Assembly (NCBI GenBank): GCA_025363505.1
Contig: JANYDV010000279.1
Span: 1-14,076, forward strand
Direction of reading: 5' to 3'
Source of the DNA: Bacteroidota bacterium
Lineage (GTDB): Bacteria > Bacteroidota > Ignavibacteria > Palsa-1295
Length of the DNA stretch: 14,076 bases
A program made the position numbers and the translations under genes. Below the pieces are notes generated by a model. The model did not search any database. It was given only the letters and a program-made list of their open reading frames with translations, and was not told where the DNA came from. Of the stretch, positions 1 through 7,053 are shown in pieces (position 1 is the first letter of the stretch; every line of letters starts with the position of its first letter).

Positions 1-154
1 TGAGGGCAAAGATGCGCATATTACCTTCAGATCACTCCTTGAAAAAGACCCTATAATAGAAGCCCGCATCCCCAAAGAAGTGCTGGATAAGGCTTTTGAC
101 CCAATGGCAGCACTCAAGCACGTTGATATGATTTTTCAGCGAGTCGGGCTGTAG
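1..154 (+). CDS. purB: adenylosuccinate lyase, C-terminal end (partial, 5' end outside window)
   Basis: The open frame from base 2 encodes about 50 residues and stops at TAG 152-154. It ends in LKHVDMIFQRVGL, preceded by a segment containing LLEKDP and FDP. This matches the usual end of bacterial adenylosuccinate lyases: a short helix after 'LL.AD..' followed by 'FD...hL.HVD.IFERvgl'. The enzyme splits SAICAR to AICAR plus fumarate, and adenylosuccinate to AMP plus fumarate, in cytosolic purine synthesis. The catalytic domains lie upstream and cannot be checked. purC, which makes the SAICAR substrate, is about 12 kb downstream in this window, so the pur genes are dispersed. No hairpin with a T-run follows the stop. 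The call rests on the tail only but the tail is distinctive. Confidence 0.85.
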   Translation, partial: EGKDAHITFRSLLEKDPIIEARIPKEVLDKAFDPMAALKHVDMIFQRVGL

Positions 155-185
155 GAAACGGGTGGAACTCACCATTCACCTTAAG

Positions 186-225
186 GGGTTACACTAACCC
201 AGAATCTTTGGTACAATACTTGTAC
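186..225. promoter_or_regulatory. two 15-bp inverted repeats upstream of the first lipoprotein gene
   Basis: Two perfect 6-3-6 inverted repeats lie in the purB/lipoprotein gap: GGGTTA-CAC-TAACCC at 186-200 and GTACAA-TAC-TTGTAC at 211-225. Their centres (193 and 218) are 25 bp apart. Their sequences differ, so they are not copies of one operator. Either could be a dimeric regulator site. The first could instead be a weak hairpin at the end of the purB transcript, although no T-run follows it. The function is inferred; only the symmetry is seen. Confidence 0.3.
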
Positions 226-302
226 TATTCTAAAACTATCTGTAGACTGCTCTCAATTTTACGGATAAATTATTTTTTTTTCACAAATAACTACAATATA
301 AT

Positions 303-1259
303 ATGAAAATACGTACAACAGTACTAGCTTTTGCCGCTTTATTGATCGGCGCAAGCACATTTATGGTCGGTTGCACAACCGAAGATACGGTTGGCGGTGG
401 CACTGACACCCGCACTAAATTAACAAGCTCCACATCAGCTGTCAAAATGACAGTAACAGGACTTACGACTAACCAACTCTATGCATTCAGCGTCTCAAAC
501 GGCGGATACACCACCAAAATCAAAGGTGTAGCAGCAAACGATGCGGCTTCGATCAATGTATTTTGGACTCGTGACCCACTTGATAACGGTGTTGACACAG
601 TATTCTATGAAGCAGTATCTGCTCCGAGCACGGCGGCTAACACTATCACATGGGCAACGGCTGCTAAAACAAGTTCGTTGAGCTTGTACGAATCAGCTGA
701 CCTTACACCTGGTCATAATAGTGGCTTGGTCTTGGGGACAACCTCAACTACCGCTTCGATCGCCGGAACATCCGGTTTGGGTGTTGATTTGATTTTGGCA
801 ACTGATAATACTATTCCATTGCCTCAGATCGAATTGCGCTCACCTGATGCTCAATTGACCGGTGCTCGTACAACTTATTTTAGCAATGGTGCATATATGG
901 TCGGTGGTGGAGCTAGCAATAACTTCTTCACAACAGATATTACTAATCAGATCGATACTGCATCGCCAGTAAATTTTTATGACATTCCTGCAAAAGGTGC
1001 TGCCGGTTCTGATTCATCGGCTATCATCCTTGTTTCAGCACAGGGACATTTTGCACGTATCGAGATCGTTCGCGATACTCTTACCGGCAAACTCTGGCGT
1101 GACACCGGTGGTGCTTCGAGCAAGCGCTACATTGTTGTAAACGTATTCTATCAGCCATCAATCACAACCGCTCGGGGATATGTCTCACGCCCGATCAGCA
1201 ATCATGGCGGCAACACACTTGCACCATTAATGCCAATTACGAATACTATTCTACAGTAA
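303..1259 (+). CDS. predicted SPII lipoprotein, 318 aa, unknown function
   Basis: The N-terminus is a lipoprotein signal: basic MKIR, a hydrophobic stretch, and lipobox M21-V-G-C24, so the mature protein should carry lipid at C24 and sit in the envelope. The mature part is rich in Thr, Ser, Gly and Ala with alternating hydrophobic residues, as expected of beta-sandwich secreted proteins. Residues about 45-110 (with an 'INVFWTRDP' segment) are weakly fibronectin-III-like. The last ~130 residues, including 'FARIEIV' and 'VNVFYQP', resemble the C-terminus of the next lipoprotein (1444-2679). No enzyme motif is visible. ATG at 303 is chosen because the signal peptide starts there; an AT-rich leader without a Shine-Dalgarno precedes it. 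A strong terminator follows, so it is probably a single-gene transcript. Confidence 0.8.
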   Translation: MKIRTTVLAFAALLIGASTFMVGCTTEDTVGGGTDTRTKLTSSTSAVKMTVTGLTTNQLYAFSVSNGGYTTKIKGVAANDAASINVFWTRDPLDNGVDTVFYEAVSAPSTAANTITWATAAKTSSLSLYESADLTPGHNSGLVLGTTSTTASIAGTSGLGVDLILATDNTIPLPQIELRSPDAQLTGARTTYFSNGAYMVGGGASNNFFTTDITNQIDTASPVNFYDIPAKGAAGSDSSAIILVSAQGHFARIEIVRDTLTGKLWRDTGGASSKRYIVVNVFYQPSITTARGYVSRPISNHGGNTLAPLMPITNTILQ

Positions 1260-1281
1260 TCACTCTGCTGAGTGTTACTCT

Positions 1282-1325
1282 AAAAAACAGGTACAGAGTT
1301 CCAACACTCTGTACCTGTTTTTTTT
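1282..1325. terminator. intrinsic terminator after the first lipoprotein gene
   Basis: A perfect 13-bp stem, 1287-1299 paired with 1306-1318 (arm 5'-ACAGGTACAGAGT), is flanked by an A-run at 1282-1286 and a T-run at 1318-1325, which extend the pairing to 18 bp. The loop is 6 nt (1300-1305). The stem plus U-tract begins 23 bp after the stop at 1259. It separates the first lipoprotein gene from the second. The A-run on the other side would also let it work on the minus strand. Confidence 0.93.
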
Positions 1326-1443
1326 ATATGCTTCTATAAAAAACAACCCTGCCTTTGTATTACAGTAGTGGTGAATCTGTCCGTATTGATTTTTCCCTAA
1401 AACAAGCGGAACAGTGCTTGGTCATTTCGCATTGTAAAGAGTA

Positions 1444-2679
1444 ATGAAATCTATTTTAATCATTTTGTTATTTGTTGTTGGTGCAACCTTCGGAGGTTGT
1501 CTCAGTGACAATATCGACGCGCCCGATATTAAGCCGCGATTGATCTACCCGCCCGGTGGTGTGCATTACAAGTCGGTCACCAATACTACTGATCTTGAGG
1601 TGCGTTGGAACCGCTCGCCAAGCGATACGCAGCAAAACTTCAAAGGCTATTTTGTACAGTTATTCATTTCTTCCGGTAGTGCCAGCCTTACTGAAGAAGA
1701 TTCGATCATTGGTCAGGAAATAGATTCTGTGCATACGGGGAGAGGTGATACGATATATACCTTTCATAACATTCCGCCTGGACGCTATACAGTGCGAGCT
1801 TGGGGCGAGCGATATCCCGATGTTGCAAAACCAGACTCGGTGGTGCTGTCCCAATTTTTTCAATTTATTTCTTTTGACAACGATCCAAAACCGGTTTCGG
1901 CACCAAGCGCGGTCTATGCTTCAAGCGGGGGAAGTCCAAACACGGTAAATCTGTTCTGGCAGCGAAGTCCTGACGAAGCCAATAAAGGTTTTCTGGGATA
2001 TATTATTCGGTATGTTGATACGACAAATACATTCAACCCTAAATTAATAACGGCGATGACCCTTCAGCCCGGCGTAGGTATAGGAGTGGTCCGAGCTTCT
2101 ATCGTTGTCCCCGGAAATCTTACGATACCTTCGGAAAAGCCCTACAAATTCTGGGTAAAATCTATTCGAAAAGATAGTGTTGAAAGTAGTGATTCGATTG
2201 GTATCAGCTGGAGCGGCGCCGAACGATTGCCTATAGGTGGATATAATAATAACCAATTCAAGATTGATACAGGTGTATTTATTGGGGCAATCGGGACTGG
2301 ATATAATATCGCCGCATACGACGCAACGAGTGTTAATGCAATGTTCAAAATATTGTATGATGGGACAACGGTTTCTTTTGCTGCGCTTCATGGGACAACA
2401 TTTTCATCGCAAGTAGATACTGCGGCGGGTCTCGATGCGGGCTATTTTTCGAGACCATTTACTGATGCAGAACTCATGACGGCAACATCGGTTTCATTGC
2501 CGGTATTACCGACGGGCTCAACTTCGGGGGCAGAAGTGTATGCGTTGTTGCCGGGCGGAAGTCGGGCAAGAATATTTGTATCATCGGTAAACAGTCAATA
2601 TATTCAAATAGGAAATAATCTCAACATCACCGTCAGTTTTCAACCGATACAACCCACCTATATACTGCCATATTTTTAA
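1444..2679 (+). CDS. predicted SPII lipoprotein with fibronectin type III-like repeats, 411 aa
   Basis: The signal peptide is MKS plus a hydrophobic run, with lipobox F16-G-G-C19. Two fibronectin-III-like modules can be read. The first (about residues 30-142) has 'LEVRWNRSP', 'GYFVQLF' and 'GRYTVRAWGE'. The second (about 150-255) has 'VNLFWQRSP', 'GFLGYIIRY' and 'YKFWVKSI'. Each has the Trp of strand B and the Tyr-x-Val/Phe of strand F. The remaining ~150 residues form another beta-rich region with 'SRARIFV' and 'ITVSFQP', matching the tail of the preceding lipoprotein. FN3 modules usually mediate binding in envelope proteins; no catalytic motif is seen. The role is unknown. Its stop lies 8 bp before the yraN start, so yraN and the ATPase gene probably share its transcript. 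No Shine-Dalgarno precedes the start. Confidence 0.82.
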   Translation: MKSILIILLFVVGATFGGCLSDNIDAPDIKPRLIYPPGGVHYKSVTNTTDLEVRWNRSPSDTQQNFKGYFVQLFISSGSASLTEEDSIIGQEIDSVHTGRGDTIYTFHNIPPGRYTVRAWGERYPDVAKPDSVVLSQFFQFISFDNDPKPVSAPSAVYASSGGSPNTVNLFWQRSPDEANKGFLGYIIRYVDTTNTFNPKLITAMTLQPGVGIGVVRASIVVPGNLTIPSEKPYKFWVKSIRKDSVESSDSIGISWSGAERLPIGGYNNNQFKIDTGVFIGAIGTGYNIAAYDATSVNAMFKILYDGTTVSFAALHGTTFSSQVDTAAGLDAGYFSRPFTDAELMTATSVSLPVLPTGSTSGAEVYALLPGGSRARIFVSSVNSQYIQIGNNLNITVSFQPIQPTYILPYF

Positions 2680-2687
2680 GCAACACC

Positions 2688-3068
2688 ATGGGCGATCTTC
2701 GACCAATACAAGCAGAAGCCAAAGAACAAGGACACCTTGGTGAAGATGAAGCGTGTCGTTACTTAGTTGGTCTTGGCTATAAGATTGTCAAGAGAAATTT
2801 TACTTATGGCAGAGTGGGGGAGATTGATATTGTTGCAATGGATGGAGAGCAGTTAGTTTTTGTTGAAGTGAAATCACGCCGTAATTACAATCGTGGTACC
2901 CCCGAAAGCTCGGTTGATAGCCGCAAGCAACGCCAACTCAAGCGTGTGGCAGAAGGATATTACCACATTAATAAAATCACCGATCAAGCGTGTCGCTTCG
3001 ATGTTGTCGCTGTCGATCTGATCGGCTCGACTCCCGAAGTTCGACATATTAAAACAGCATTTTATTAA
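2688..3068 (+). CDS. yraN: YraN / UPF0102 family protein, endonuclease-like fold
   Basis: This 126-aa protein has normal length for UPF0102. It carries the family signatures in order: 'GHLGEDEACRYL' (about 15-26), 'GYKIVKRNF' (30-38), 'GEIDIVA' (44-50), 'LVFVEVKSR' (56-64), and a C-terminal 'RFDVVAVD'. D47, E60 and K62 form the D-(E/Q)xK constellation of the PD-(D/E)xK restriction-endonuclease-like fold to which the family belongs. Its biochemical role is not settled; a nuclease function in DNA processing is inferred from the fold. It is a soluble cytosolic protein. The gene lies 8 bp after a lipoprotein gene and 8 bp before the FtsE-like ATPase gene, which suggests one transcript. No Shine-Dalgarno is seen before ATG 2688. 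Confidence 0.93.
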   Translation: MGDLRPIQAEAKEQGHLGEDEACRYLVGLGYKIVKRNFTYGRVGEIDIVAMDGEQLVFVEVKSRRNYNRGTPESSVDSRKQRQLKRVAEGYYHINKITDQACRFDVVAVDLIGSTPEVRHIKTAFY

Positions 3069-3076
3069 AAAAGGAA

Positions 3077-3748
3077 ATGATCCGATTCAGCAACGTCAGT
3101 TTTCACTATAGGGGCGCACAATCATTCTCGGTGCATGATGTTTCGTTTAGTATTGAAAAAGGCGACTTTACGGTGCTCTCCTCACCGACAGGCTCCGGCA
3201 AATCCACGATCTTAAAATTGCTTGATCGCGAACTTAAAGCCACTAGCGGCTCGATTACTGTCGGGGATGTTGATCTCACAAAGATCAGTTCGAGCAAAGT
3301 AGCTGCATATCGGAGAACCATCGGTTGTGTGTTCCAAGACTTTCGACTCCTCGAAGAAAAGACCGTTTTTGAAAATGTCAGTTTTGCATTAGAAATACAA
3401 AGTAATTTCAAACGAAAAAAAATTGATTCTTTAGTATTAGAAGTGTTAGATCGAGTGGGTATTATCGGACAGAAAGATCAATTTCCGAATGCACTTTCAC
3501 TTGGCGAAAAACAGCGCACTGCTATCGCAAGGGCAATCGTCAATGAGCCGATGTTGTTGGTGGTTGATAACCCCACTTCACAACTTGACGATGTGACAGC
3601 CAAACAAATACTTTCGATCTTTGCTTCGGAGCACCTTCGCGGAATGACGATCTTTTTTGCGACCACTTCCACTGCTCCGATTGATGGTTTGCCACCAACG
3701 ACAAAATATCTTTCGATAATAAATGGTGCGATCATCGAGACTTTGTAG
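3077..3748 (+). CDS. ftsE: FtsE-like ABC ATPase with degenerate catalytic motifs
   Basis: The protein is 223 aa, the usual FtsE length. FtsE, with the membrane protein FtsX, couples divisome state to peptidoglycan hydrolase activation. The FtsE-like hallmark is 'VFQDFRLLEEKTVFENV' (Q-loop Q87). The A-loop aromatic Y11 and Walker A lysine K42 are present. Several active-site positions are changed. The first Walker A glycine is S36. The signature is LSLGE (140-144) instead of LSGGE. Walker B ends D164-N165 where the catalytic glutamate should be. The switch-histidine position reads T197 ('FFATTST'). D-loop D171 is kept. The frame is intact with no stop, so it looks selected rather than decayed. 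ATP binding is plausible; normal hydrolysis is doubtful. No ftsX is adjacent, so another ABC subfamily is possible. An AAGGA at 3071-3075 lies too near the ATG for a normal Shine-Dalgarno. Confidence 0.78.
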   Translation: MIRFSNVSFHYRGAQSFSVHDVSFSIEKGDFTVLSSPTGSGKSTILKLLDRELKATSGSITVGDVDLTKISSSKVAAYRRTIGCVFQDFRLLEEKTVFENVSFALEIQSNFKRKKIDSLVLEVLDRVGIIGQKDQFPNALSLGEKQRTAIARAIVNEPMLLVVDNPTSQLDDVTAKQILSIFASEHLRGMTIFFATTSTAPIDGLPPTTKYLSIINGAIIETL

Positions 3749-3749
3749 C

Positions 3750-3757
3750 TATTTTTG
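3750..3757 (+). promoter_or_regulatory. possible Bacteroidota-type -7 element before ribH
   Basis: TATTTTTG fits the TAnnTTTG -7 consensus known for the Bacteroidota primary sigma factor. It sits 71 bp before the first ribH ATG and just after the preceding stop. I do not see a convincing TTTG/TTG about 19-21 bp upstream (the -33 region), so this is a weak call. The leader between it and ribH can form a short stem, TTCGG 3766-3770 with CCGAA 3796-3800. Confidence 0.22.
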
Positions 3758-3828
3758 TATGTCTCTTCGGTTCTGCGGCAGGGTAATATTTTTAGCCGAA
3801 TCTTTATGGGACGCTCATTGGTATTCAG

Positions 3829-4317
3829 ATGTTATTAGCTCACAATATGATACCTAAAACTATAACAGCAAAGACGACCGCTACGGGTCTGAAGATCGGC
3901 ATCGTCGTCAGTCGATTTAACGAAGAAATCACTTGTGGTTTGCTGTTGGGTGCTATCAGCGCACTTGATGAGCGCGGAGCAAACGAGAATGACGTGATGG
4001 TAGTCGAAGTGCCCGGTGCTTTTGAAATACCTCTTGCGCTTGATTGGCTTGCGTCAAATAAATATTTTGATGTACTGATCGCGCTTGGCGCGGTGATCGA
4101 AGGTGAGACAAAACATTTTGATTATATCTCCGAAGCGGCGATGCGCGGCATTCAAACAGTATCGCTCAAGTATGCAATGCCAATTGCGTGTGGAGTCTTG
4201 ACTACCTATACCGATGAACAAGCTACCGCTCGGAGCATTGCAAACGAGCATAACAAAGGTATGGAAGCGGCGCTGGCTGCAATTGAAATGGCGAATTTGA
4301 AACGTCAGTTATCATAA
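3829..4317 (+). CDS. ribH: 6,7-dimethyl-8-ribityllumazine synthase (riboflavin synthase beta chain)
   Basis: RibH condenses 5-amino-6-ribitylaminouracil with 3,4-dihydroxybutanone 4-phosphate to form lumazine, the penultimate step of riboflavin synthesis, in cytosolic multimers. The 162-aa sequence shows the family path: 'IVVSRFNEEI' (aromatic F30 for the substrate ring), 'VEVPGAFEIPLAL' (60-71), 'ALGAVIEGETKHFDY' (85-99) with the proton-transfer histidine H96, 'GVLTT' and 'NKGMEAALAAIEM'. Length is typical. The start is ambiguous: ATG 3829 or ATG 3847 (residue 7). The second gives about 15 residues before the first strand, as in many homologues. No other riboflavin gene is near. porZ starts 11 bp downstream, so the two are probably co-transcribed. 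Confidence 0.96.
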   Translation: MLLAHNMIPKTITAKTTATGLKIGIVVSRFNEEITCGLLLGAISALDERGANENDVMVVEVPGAFEIPLALDWLASNKYFDVLIALGAVIEGETKHFDYISEAAMRGIQTVSLKYAMPIACGVLTTYTDEQATARSIANEHNKGMEAALAAIEMANLKRQLS

Positions 4318-4328
4318 TTATTTTTTGA

Positions 4329-6623
4329 ATGTCTGTCGTGCGAAGTATGATAAAAATACTGTTGATTGTCCCGATTCTTGTTCTCGCTCTGGCGGTCAGT
4401 ACGATTGCTCAGCCGTTGAAACCGGGGGAGTGGCGGACTTATACTGCGATGACGAATATTTCAGATATTGCCGTCACCACTGATTCTCAAATTGTGTGGG
4501 TCGCAACCCAAGGTGGCGTCTATCGAGTGCCGCTTCAGCAAATATCAGGGGCAACCGTTCAGTCACTGAGAAATTCCGAAGGGTTGAGCGCAAATGAAGT
4601 CACTGCGATCGCTCTTGGCTACGATAATACGTTATATGTCGGCAATAGCACCGGTGGGCTTGATATTTATCATCCTTCAACGGGCAAGGTTGAGAATGTG
4701 GCTGATATTTCGCTAAGTACTCAATTTACTCGGAAGCAGATTAATAAAATACTTGCAAGCGACAGTGAACTCTATATCGCAACAGGTTTTGGCTTGAGTA
4801 TCTATAACACCCGCCGCGGATTTTTTGCCGAAACCGTGACAAGGTTTGGCTCTCACATTGACCAAGATACTGTTTTTGATTGCGCATTGTTTTCCGATAC
4901 GATCTTTAGTGTATTGAACTCTGCCTTGGCATTTGCACCAAGAAATGCTCCTGCACTTTCGGCACCGTTCTCGTGGAAAACGATCAATGCAGCGAAAAAT
5001 ATTGATCTCCACGCAGTAGCTGCATTCAAATCGAAAATCGTGGTGGGTAGTTTGCAAGGATTATTCTTACGTGTGGGCGATAGCCTCCGATCAATACCAC
5101 TAAGTGATTCGATCTCCGTTGTAAAGATGCTTGTCAAAGATGACTCATTGTATATTCTTGATAGCCGAGGCGGGAATCGTATTATAGTGACTGCCGACTT
5201 AATAAATTTTCGTTATGAGCAACTGCGTAAAACATCTTCCCAAGCGACGGTAAGTTCATTTGCAATTACTAAAGATCATTCACGGATATCCGGATTCACT
5301 GCCGGTGGCATTACTGTCGAGTCTTCTCTGACTCCGATAAACGGTTTTGCTCCGGATGGACCATTGACCAATGATATTAACGATCTTCACTTTGCTCAGC
5401 AGCGCGCGACGCTCTTCACAGTCTATGGTTCTGAAGGAATGACAGCCTTTGACCCAAGCAACAGTACCTGGACACCCTATCGTGGCAGAGGTATTCAATT
5501 GCCCGATGCGGGCTATACTAAAGTATATTATGATACCGTCAGATCATTGTTGTGGCTCAGTAGTTTTGGTGGCGGAGTCTTTAGTGTAAAATTATCTCCG
5601 TTTACGGTTACTCACTATGGAGTAAGCGAAGGCATCTCGAGTGTTGATGGTGGTGAATTTATTGTCAGTGGCGCAGGACAGCTTGACAACAAAGGAAATT
5701 TTATTGTGTCGGTCTGGGCATTCGACGGCAAGGGTATCGCCAGGACATCAGATGCAAAAACATTTACAGGACTTCAACTTAATCCCCCGGATAACTTGTA
5801 TCGTCCGTTTGGTGTGATCGCCCAAGATTTAGATAATTATTATTACGCCGGTACGATCAATAAAGAGCAACCGTCGCCGTATGGGGTAATTGCTTATTTG
5901 CCTGATGGCTCGACGTACCCGCTCGCAGGTGGCACCGGGCGTTTCCTCGCCCACCAAGGTGTTGATGCAATGTTGGTCGATCAGGATAATGGACTATGGT
6001 GTGGCACGAGTGTTGGTGTCGAGATCGTTAGTCATACGCATGATTTTAATACCGGTCTGTTACAATTTAGAACTCGGAAACTTCCGTTTCTCGACCAACA
6101 GATCGTGCATGCAATGACTGTCGATGGCATCGGAAATAAATGGGTTGGTACCGAAGACGGAGTGTTTGTTGTCTCAGCCGATGGCACCGATTCGCTTGCG
6201 CATTTTACGAAAGCGAATTCACCGCTGATTAATAACTATGTTAATACTATTGCCATAGACTACTCCACCGGTGAAGCATATTTTGGTACTCCGAAAGGAA
6301 TATCACGGACGAGTTCGATTTTCAAGCAGGGAAGTGCGGACTATAAAAAAATATCGCTCTTTCCGAACCCTCTCATTCAGCAAGGCAGTAGCGAAGTATC
6401 AGTCACGATCAATGGGTTGGTGCAAGGTTCGACATTAAAAGTCTTTACACCTGCCGGCAGACTCGTTTCGACAATCGACGCCACCCAACTGGGTGGTAAT
6501 GTTCGTTGGAATGCACGTGATGAAAACGGGCAGCTATTGCCAAGCGGGGTGTATGTGGTCAGTGCCGATGCACCGACTGCTGTCGAGTCCGGTCAAACAA
6601 AATTTGTGTTGGTACGAAAGTGA
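4329..6623 (+). CDS. porZ: PorZ-like beta-propeller protein of the type IX secretion system
   Basis: The 764-aa protein starts with an SPI signal peptide (hydrophobic 8-26, probable cut after A27, before QP). The mature N-terminus has 'GEWRTYTAMTNISDIAV', then repeated blades such as 'IVWVATQGGVYRV', 'TLYVGNSTGGLDIY', 'ELYIATGFGLSIY' and 'NKWVGTEDGVFVV', the pattern of two-component-regulator-type propellers. The last ~92 residues (673-764) are a T9SS type A sorting domain: 'LFPNPL', 'LKVFTPAGRLV', 'GQLLPSGVYVV' and a basic end RK. Signal peptide, two propellers, sorting domain and a length near 770-780 aa are the layout of PorZ, a surface member of the PorU-PorV-PorQ-PorZ attachment complex that presents anionic lipopolysaccharide to the sortase PorU. 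It could instead be an ordinary T9SS cargo propeller protein. Alternative start M7 (4347) would keep the signal. It follows ribH by 11 bp. Confidence 0.7.
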   Translation: MSVVRSMIKILLIVPILVLALAVSTIAQPLKPGEWRTYTAMTNISDIAVTTDSQIVWVATQGGVYRVPLQQISGATVQSLRNSEGLSANEVTAIALGYDNTLYVGNSTGGLDIYHPSTGKVENVADISLSTQFTRKQINKILASDSELYIATGFGLSIYNTRRGFFAETVTRFGSHIDQDTVFDCALFSDTIFSVLNSALAFAPRNAPALSAPFSWKTINAAKNIDLHAVAAFKSKIVVGSLQGLFLRVGDSLRSIPLSDSISVVKMLVKDDSLYILDSRGGNRIIVTADLINFRYEQLRKTSSQATVSSFAITKDHSRISGFTAGGITVESSLTPINGFAPDGPLTNDINDLHFAQQRATLFTVYGSEGMTAFDPSNSTWTPYRGRGIQLPDAGYTKVYYDTVRSLLWLSSFGGGVFSVKLSPFTVTHYGVSEGISSVDGGEFIVSGAGQLDNKGNFIVSVWAFDGKGIARTSDAKTFTGLQLNPPDNLYRPFGVIAQDLDNYYYAGTINKEQPSPYGVIAYLPDGSTYPLAGGTGRFLAHQGVDAMLVDQDNGLWCGTSVGVEIVSHTHDFNTGLLQFRTRKLPFLDQQIVHAMTVDGIGNKWVGTEDGVFVVSADGTDSLAHFTKANSPLINNYVNTIAIDYSTGEAYFGTPKGISRTSSIFKQGSADYKKISLFPNPLIQQGSSEVSVTINGLVQGSTLKVFTPAGRLVSTIDATQLGGNVRWNARDENGQLLPSGVYVVSADAPTAVESGQTKFVLVRK

Positions 6624-6639
6624 TTACTTTGCAGGGGAA

Positions 6640-6678
6640 CACTCATAATAAAATATTCGTATGAGTGATGATAAGGAG
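6640..6678 (+). promoter_or_regulatory. leader hairpin and canonical Shine-Dalgarno before fmdB
   Basis: An 8-bp perfect inverted repeat, CACTCATA 6640-6647 with TATGAGTG 6660-6667 (12-nt AT-rich loop), lies between the porZ stop and fmdB. Five bases later comes AAGGAG (6673-6678), 7 nt before ATG 6686. This is the only textbook Shine-Dalgarno I see in the window. The hairpin lacks a T-run, so it is not an obvious terminator; it could stabilise or gate the fmdB message. Confidence 0.45.
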
Positions 6679-6685
6679 ATGAATA

Positions 6686-6970
6686 ATGCCAACCTATGAA
6701 TATAAGTGTCGAGCGTGCGGGTTTGAGGAAGAGGTGATGCAACGCATTACTGCATCCGCTATAACGAAATGTCCGAAATGTGGCGAAGAGACTTTCGAAC
6801 GTGTCGTCAGTGGAGGCGCAGGAGTACTATATAAAGGTGAAGGTTGGTATGTCACTGATTACTCAAAAAAATCATCTGGTGGCAAGGATACTACAGCACC
6901 GGCAAGCACTGTCCCGATTCCGGCACCTGTTTCAGCACCTACGCCGACACCAACCAAAAAAGCAGATTGA
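6686..6970 (+). CDS. FmdB-type zinc-ribbon protein
   Basis: This 94-aa protein begins MPTYEYKCRACG, the standard opening of the FmdB/CxxC-CxxC zinc-ribbon family. Two CxxC knuckles, C8/C11 and C29/C32, should bind one zinc. 'FERVVSGG' and a 'VLYKGEGWYVTDY' segment follow, as in family members, and then a low-complexity Pro/Ala/Thr tail (about 70-92) ending KKAD. The family is named from a putative regulator of formamidase genes, but its general function is unresolved; a regulatory or nucleic-acid/ribosome-related role is inferred only. The start is supported by AAGGAG 7 nt upstream. The gene is followed by a bidirectional terminator. Confidence 0.9.
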   Translation: MPTYEYKCRACGFEEEVMQRITASAITKCPKCGEETFERVVSGGAGVLYKGEGWYVTDYSKKSSGGKDTTAPASTVPIPAPVSAPTPTPTKKAD

Positions 6971-6989
6971 CGAGTATTACTTTAAAAAG

Positions 6990-7033
6990 AAAAACTGCTA
7001 TTCTTATGATACACATCAAGAATAGCAGTTTTT
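6990..7033. terminator. bidirectional intrinsic terminator between convergent genes
   Basis: A perfect 16-bp stem, 6990-7005 paired with 7018-7033 (core CTGCTATTCTT), has a 12-nt loop, with an A-run on the left and T-run on the right of the pairing. It lies 19 bp after the fmdB stop and 20 bp from the stop of the minus-strand gene at 7054. It fits termination from both sides. Confidence 0.92.
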
Positions 7034-7053
7034 AAGTCTCCTATTGTGCTCTC

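Noticed and set aside
297..302. TATAAT as a -10 box for the first lipoprotein gene
   Set aside because: It touches the ATG, so it could only serve a leaderless message starting inside the gene, and no -35 partner is seen; it is explained by AT richness.
1261..1274. CACTC-TGCT-GAGTG mini-hairpin after the first lipoprotein stop
   Set aside because: The stem is only 5 bp with no T-run; the strong terminator immediately downstream explains the region.
2044..2391. 115-aa minus-strand frame inside the FN3-like lipoprotein gene
   Set aside because: It lies wholly within a well-supported gene, has no recognisable motif and a random Cys/Arg/Tyr-rich composition.
3749..3828. FMN riboswitch in the ribH leader
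   Set aside because: The gap is only 80 bp and lacks the conserved RFN core; only a short TTCGG/CCGAA stem is present.
6780..7025. 81-aa plus-strand frame overlapping fmdB and its terminator
   Set aside because: It runs through the terminator hairpin in a different frame from a recognised zinc-ribbon gene and has no supporting motif.
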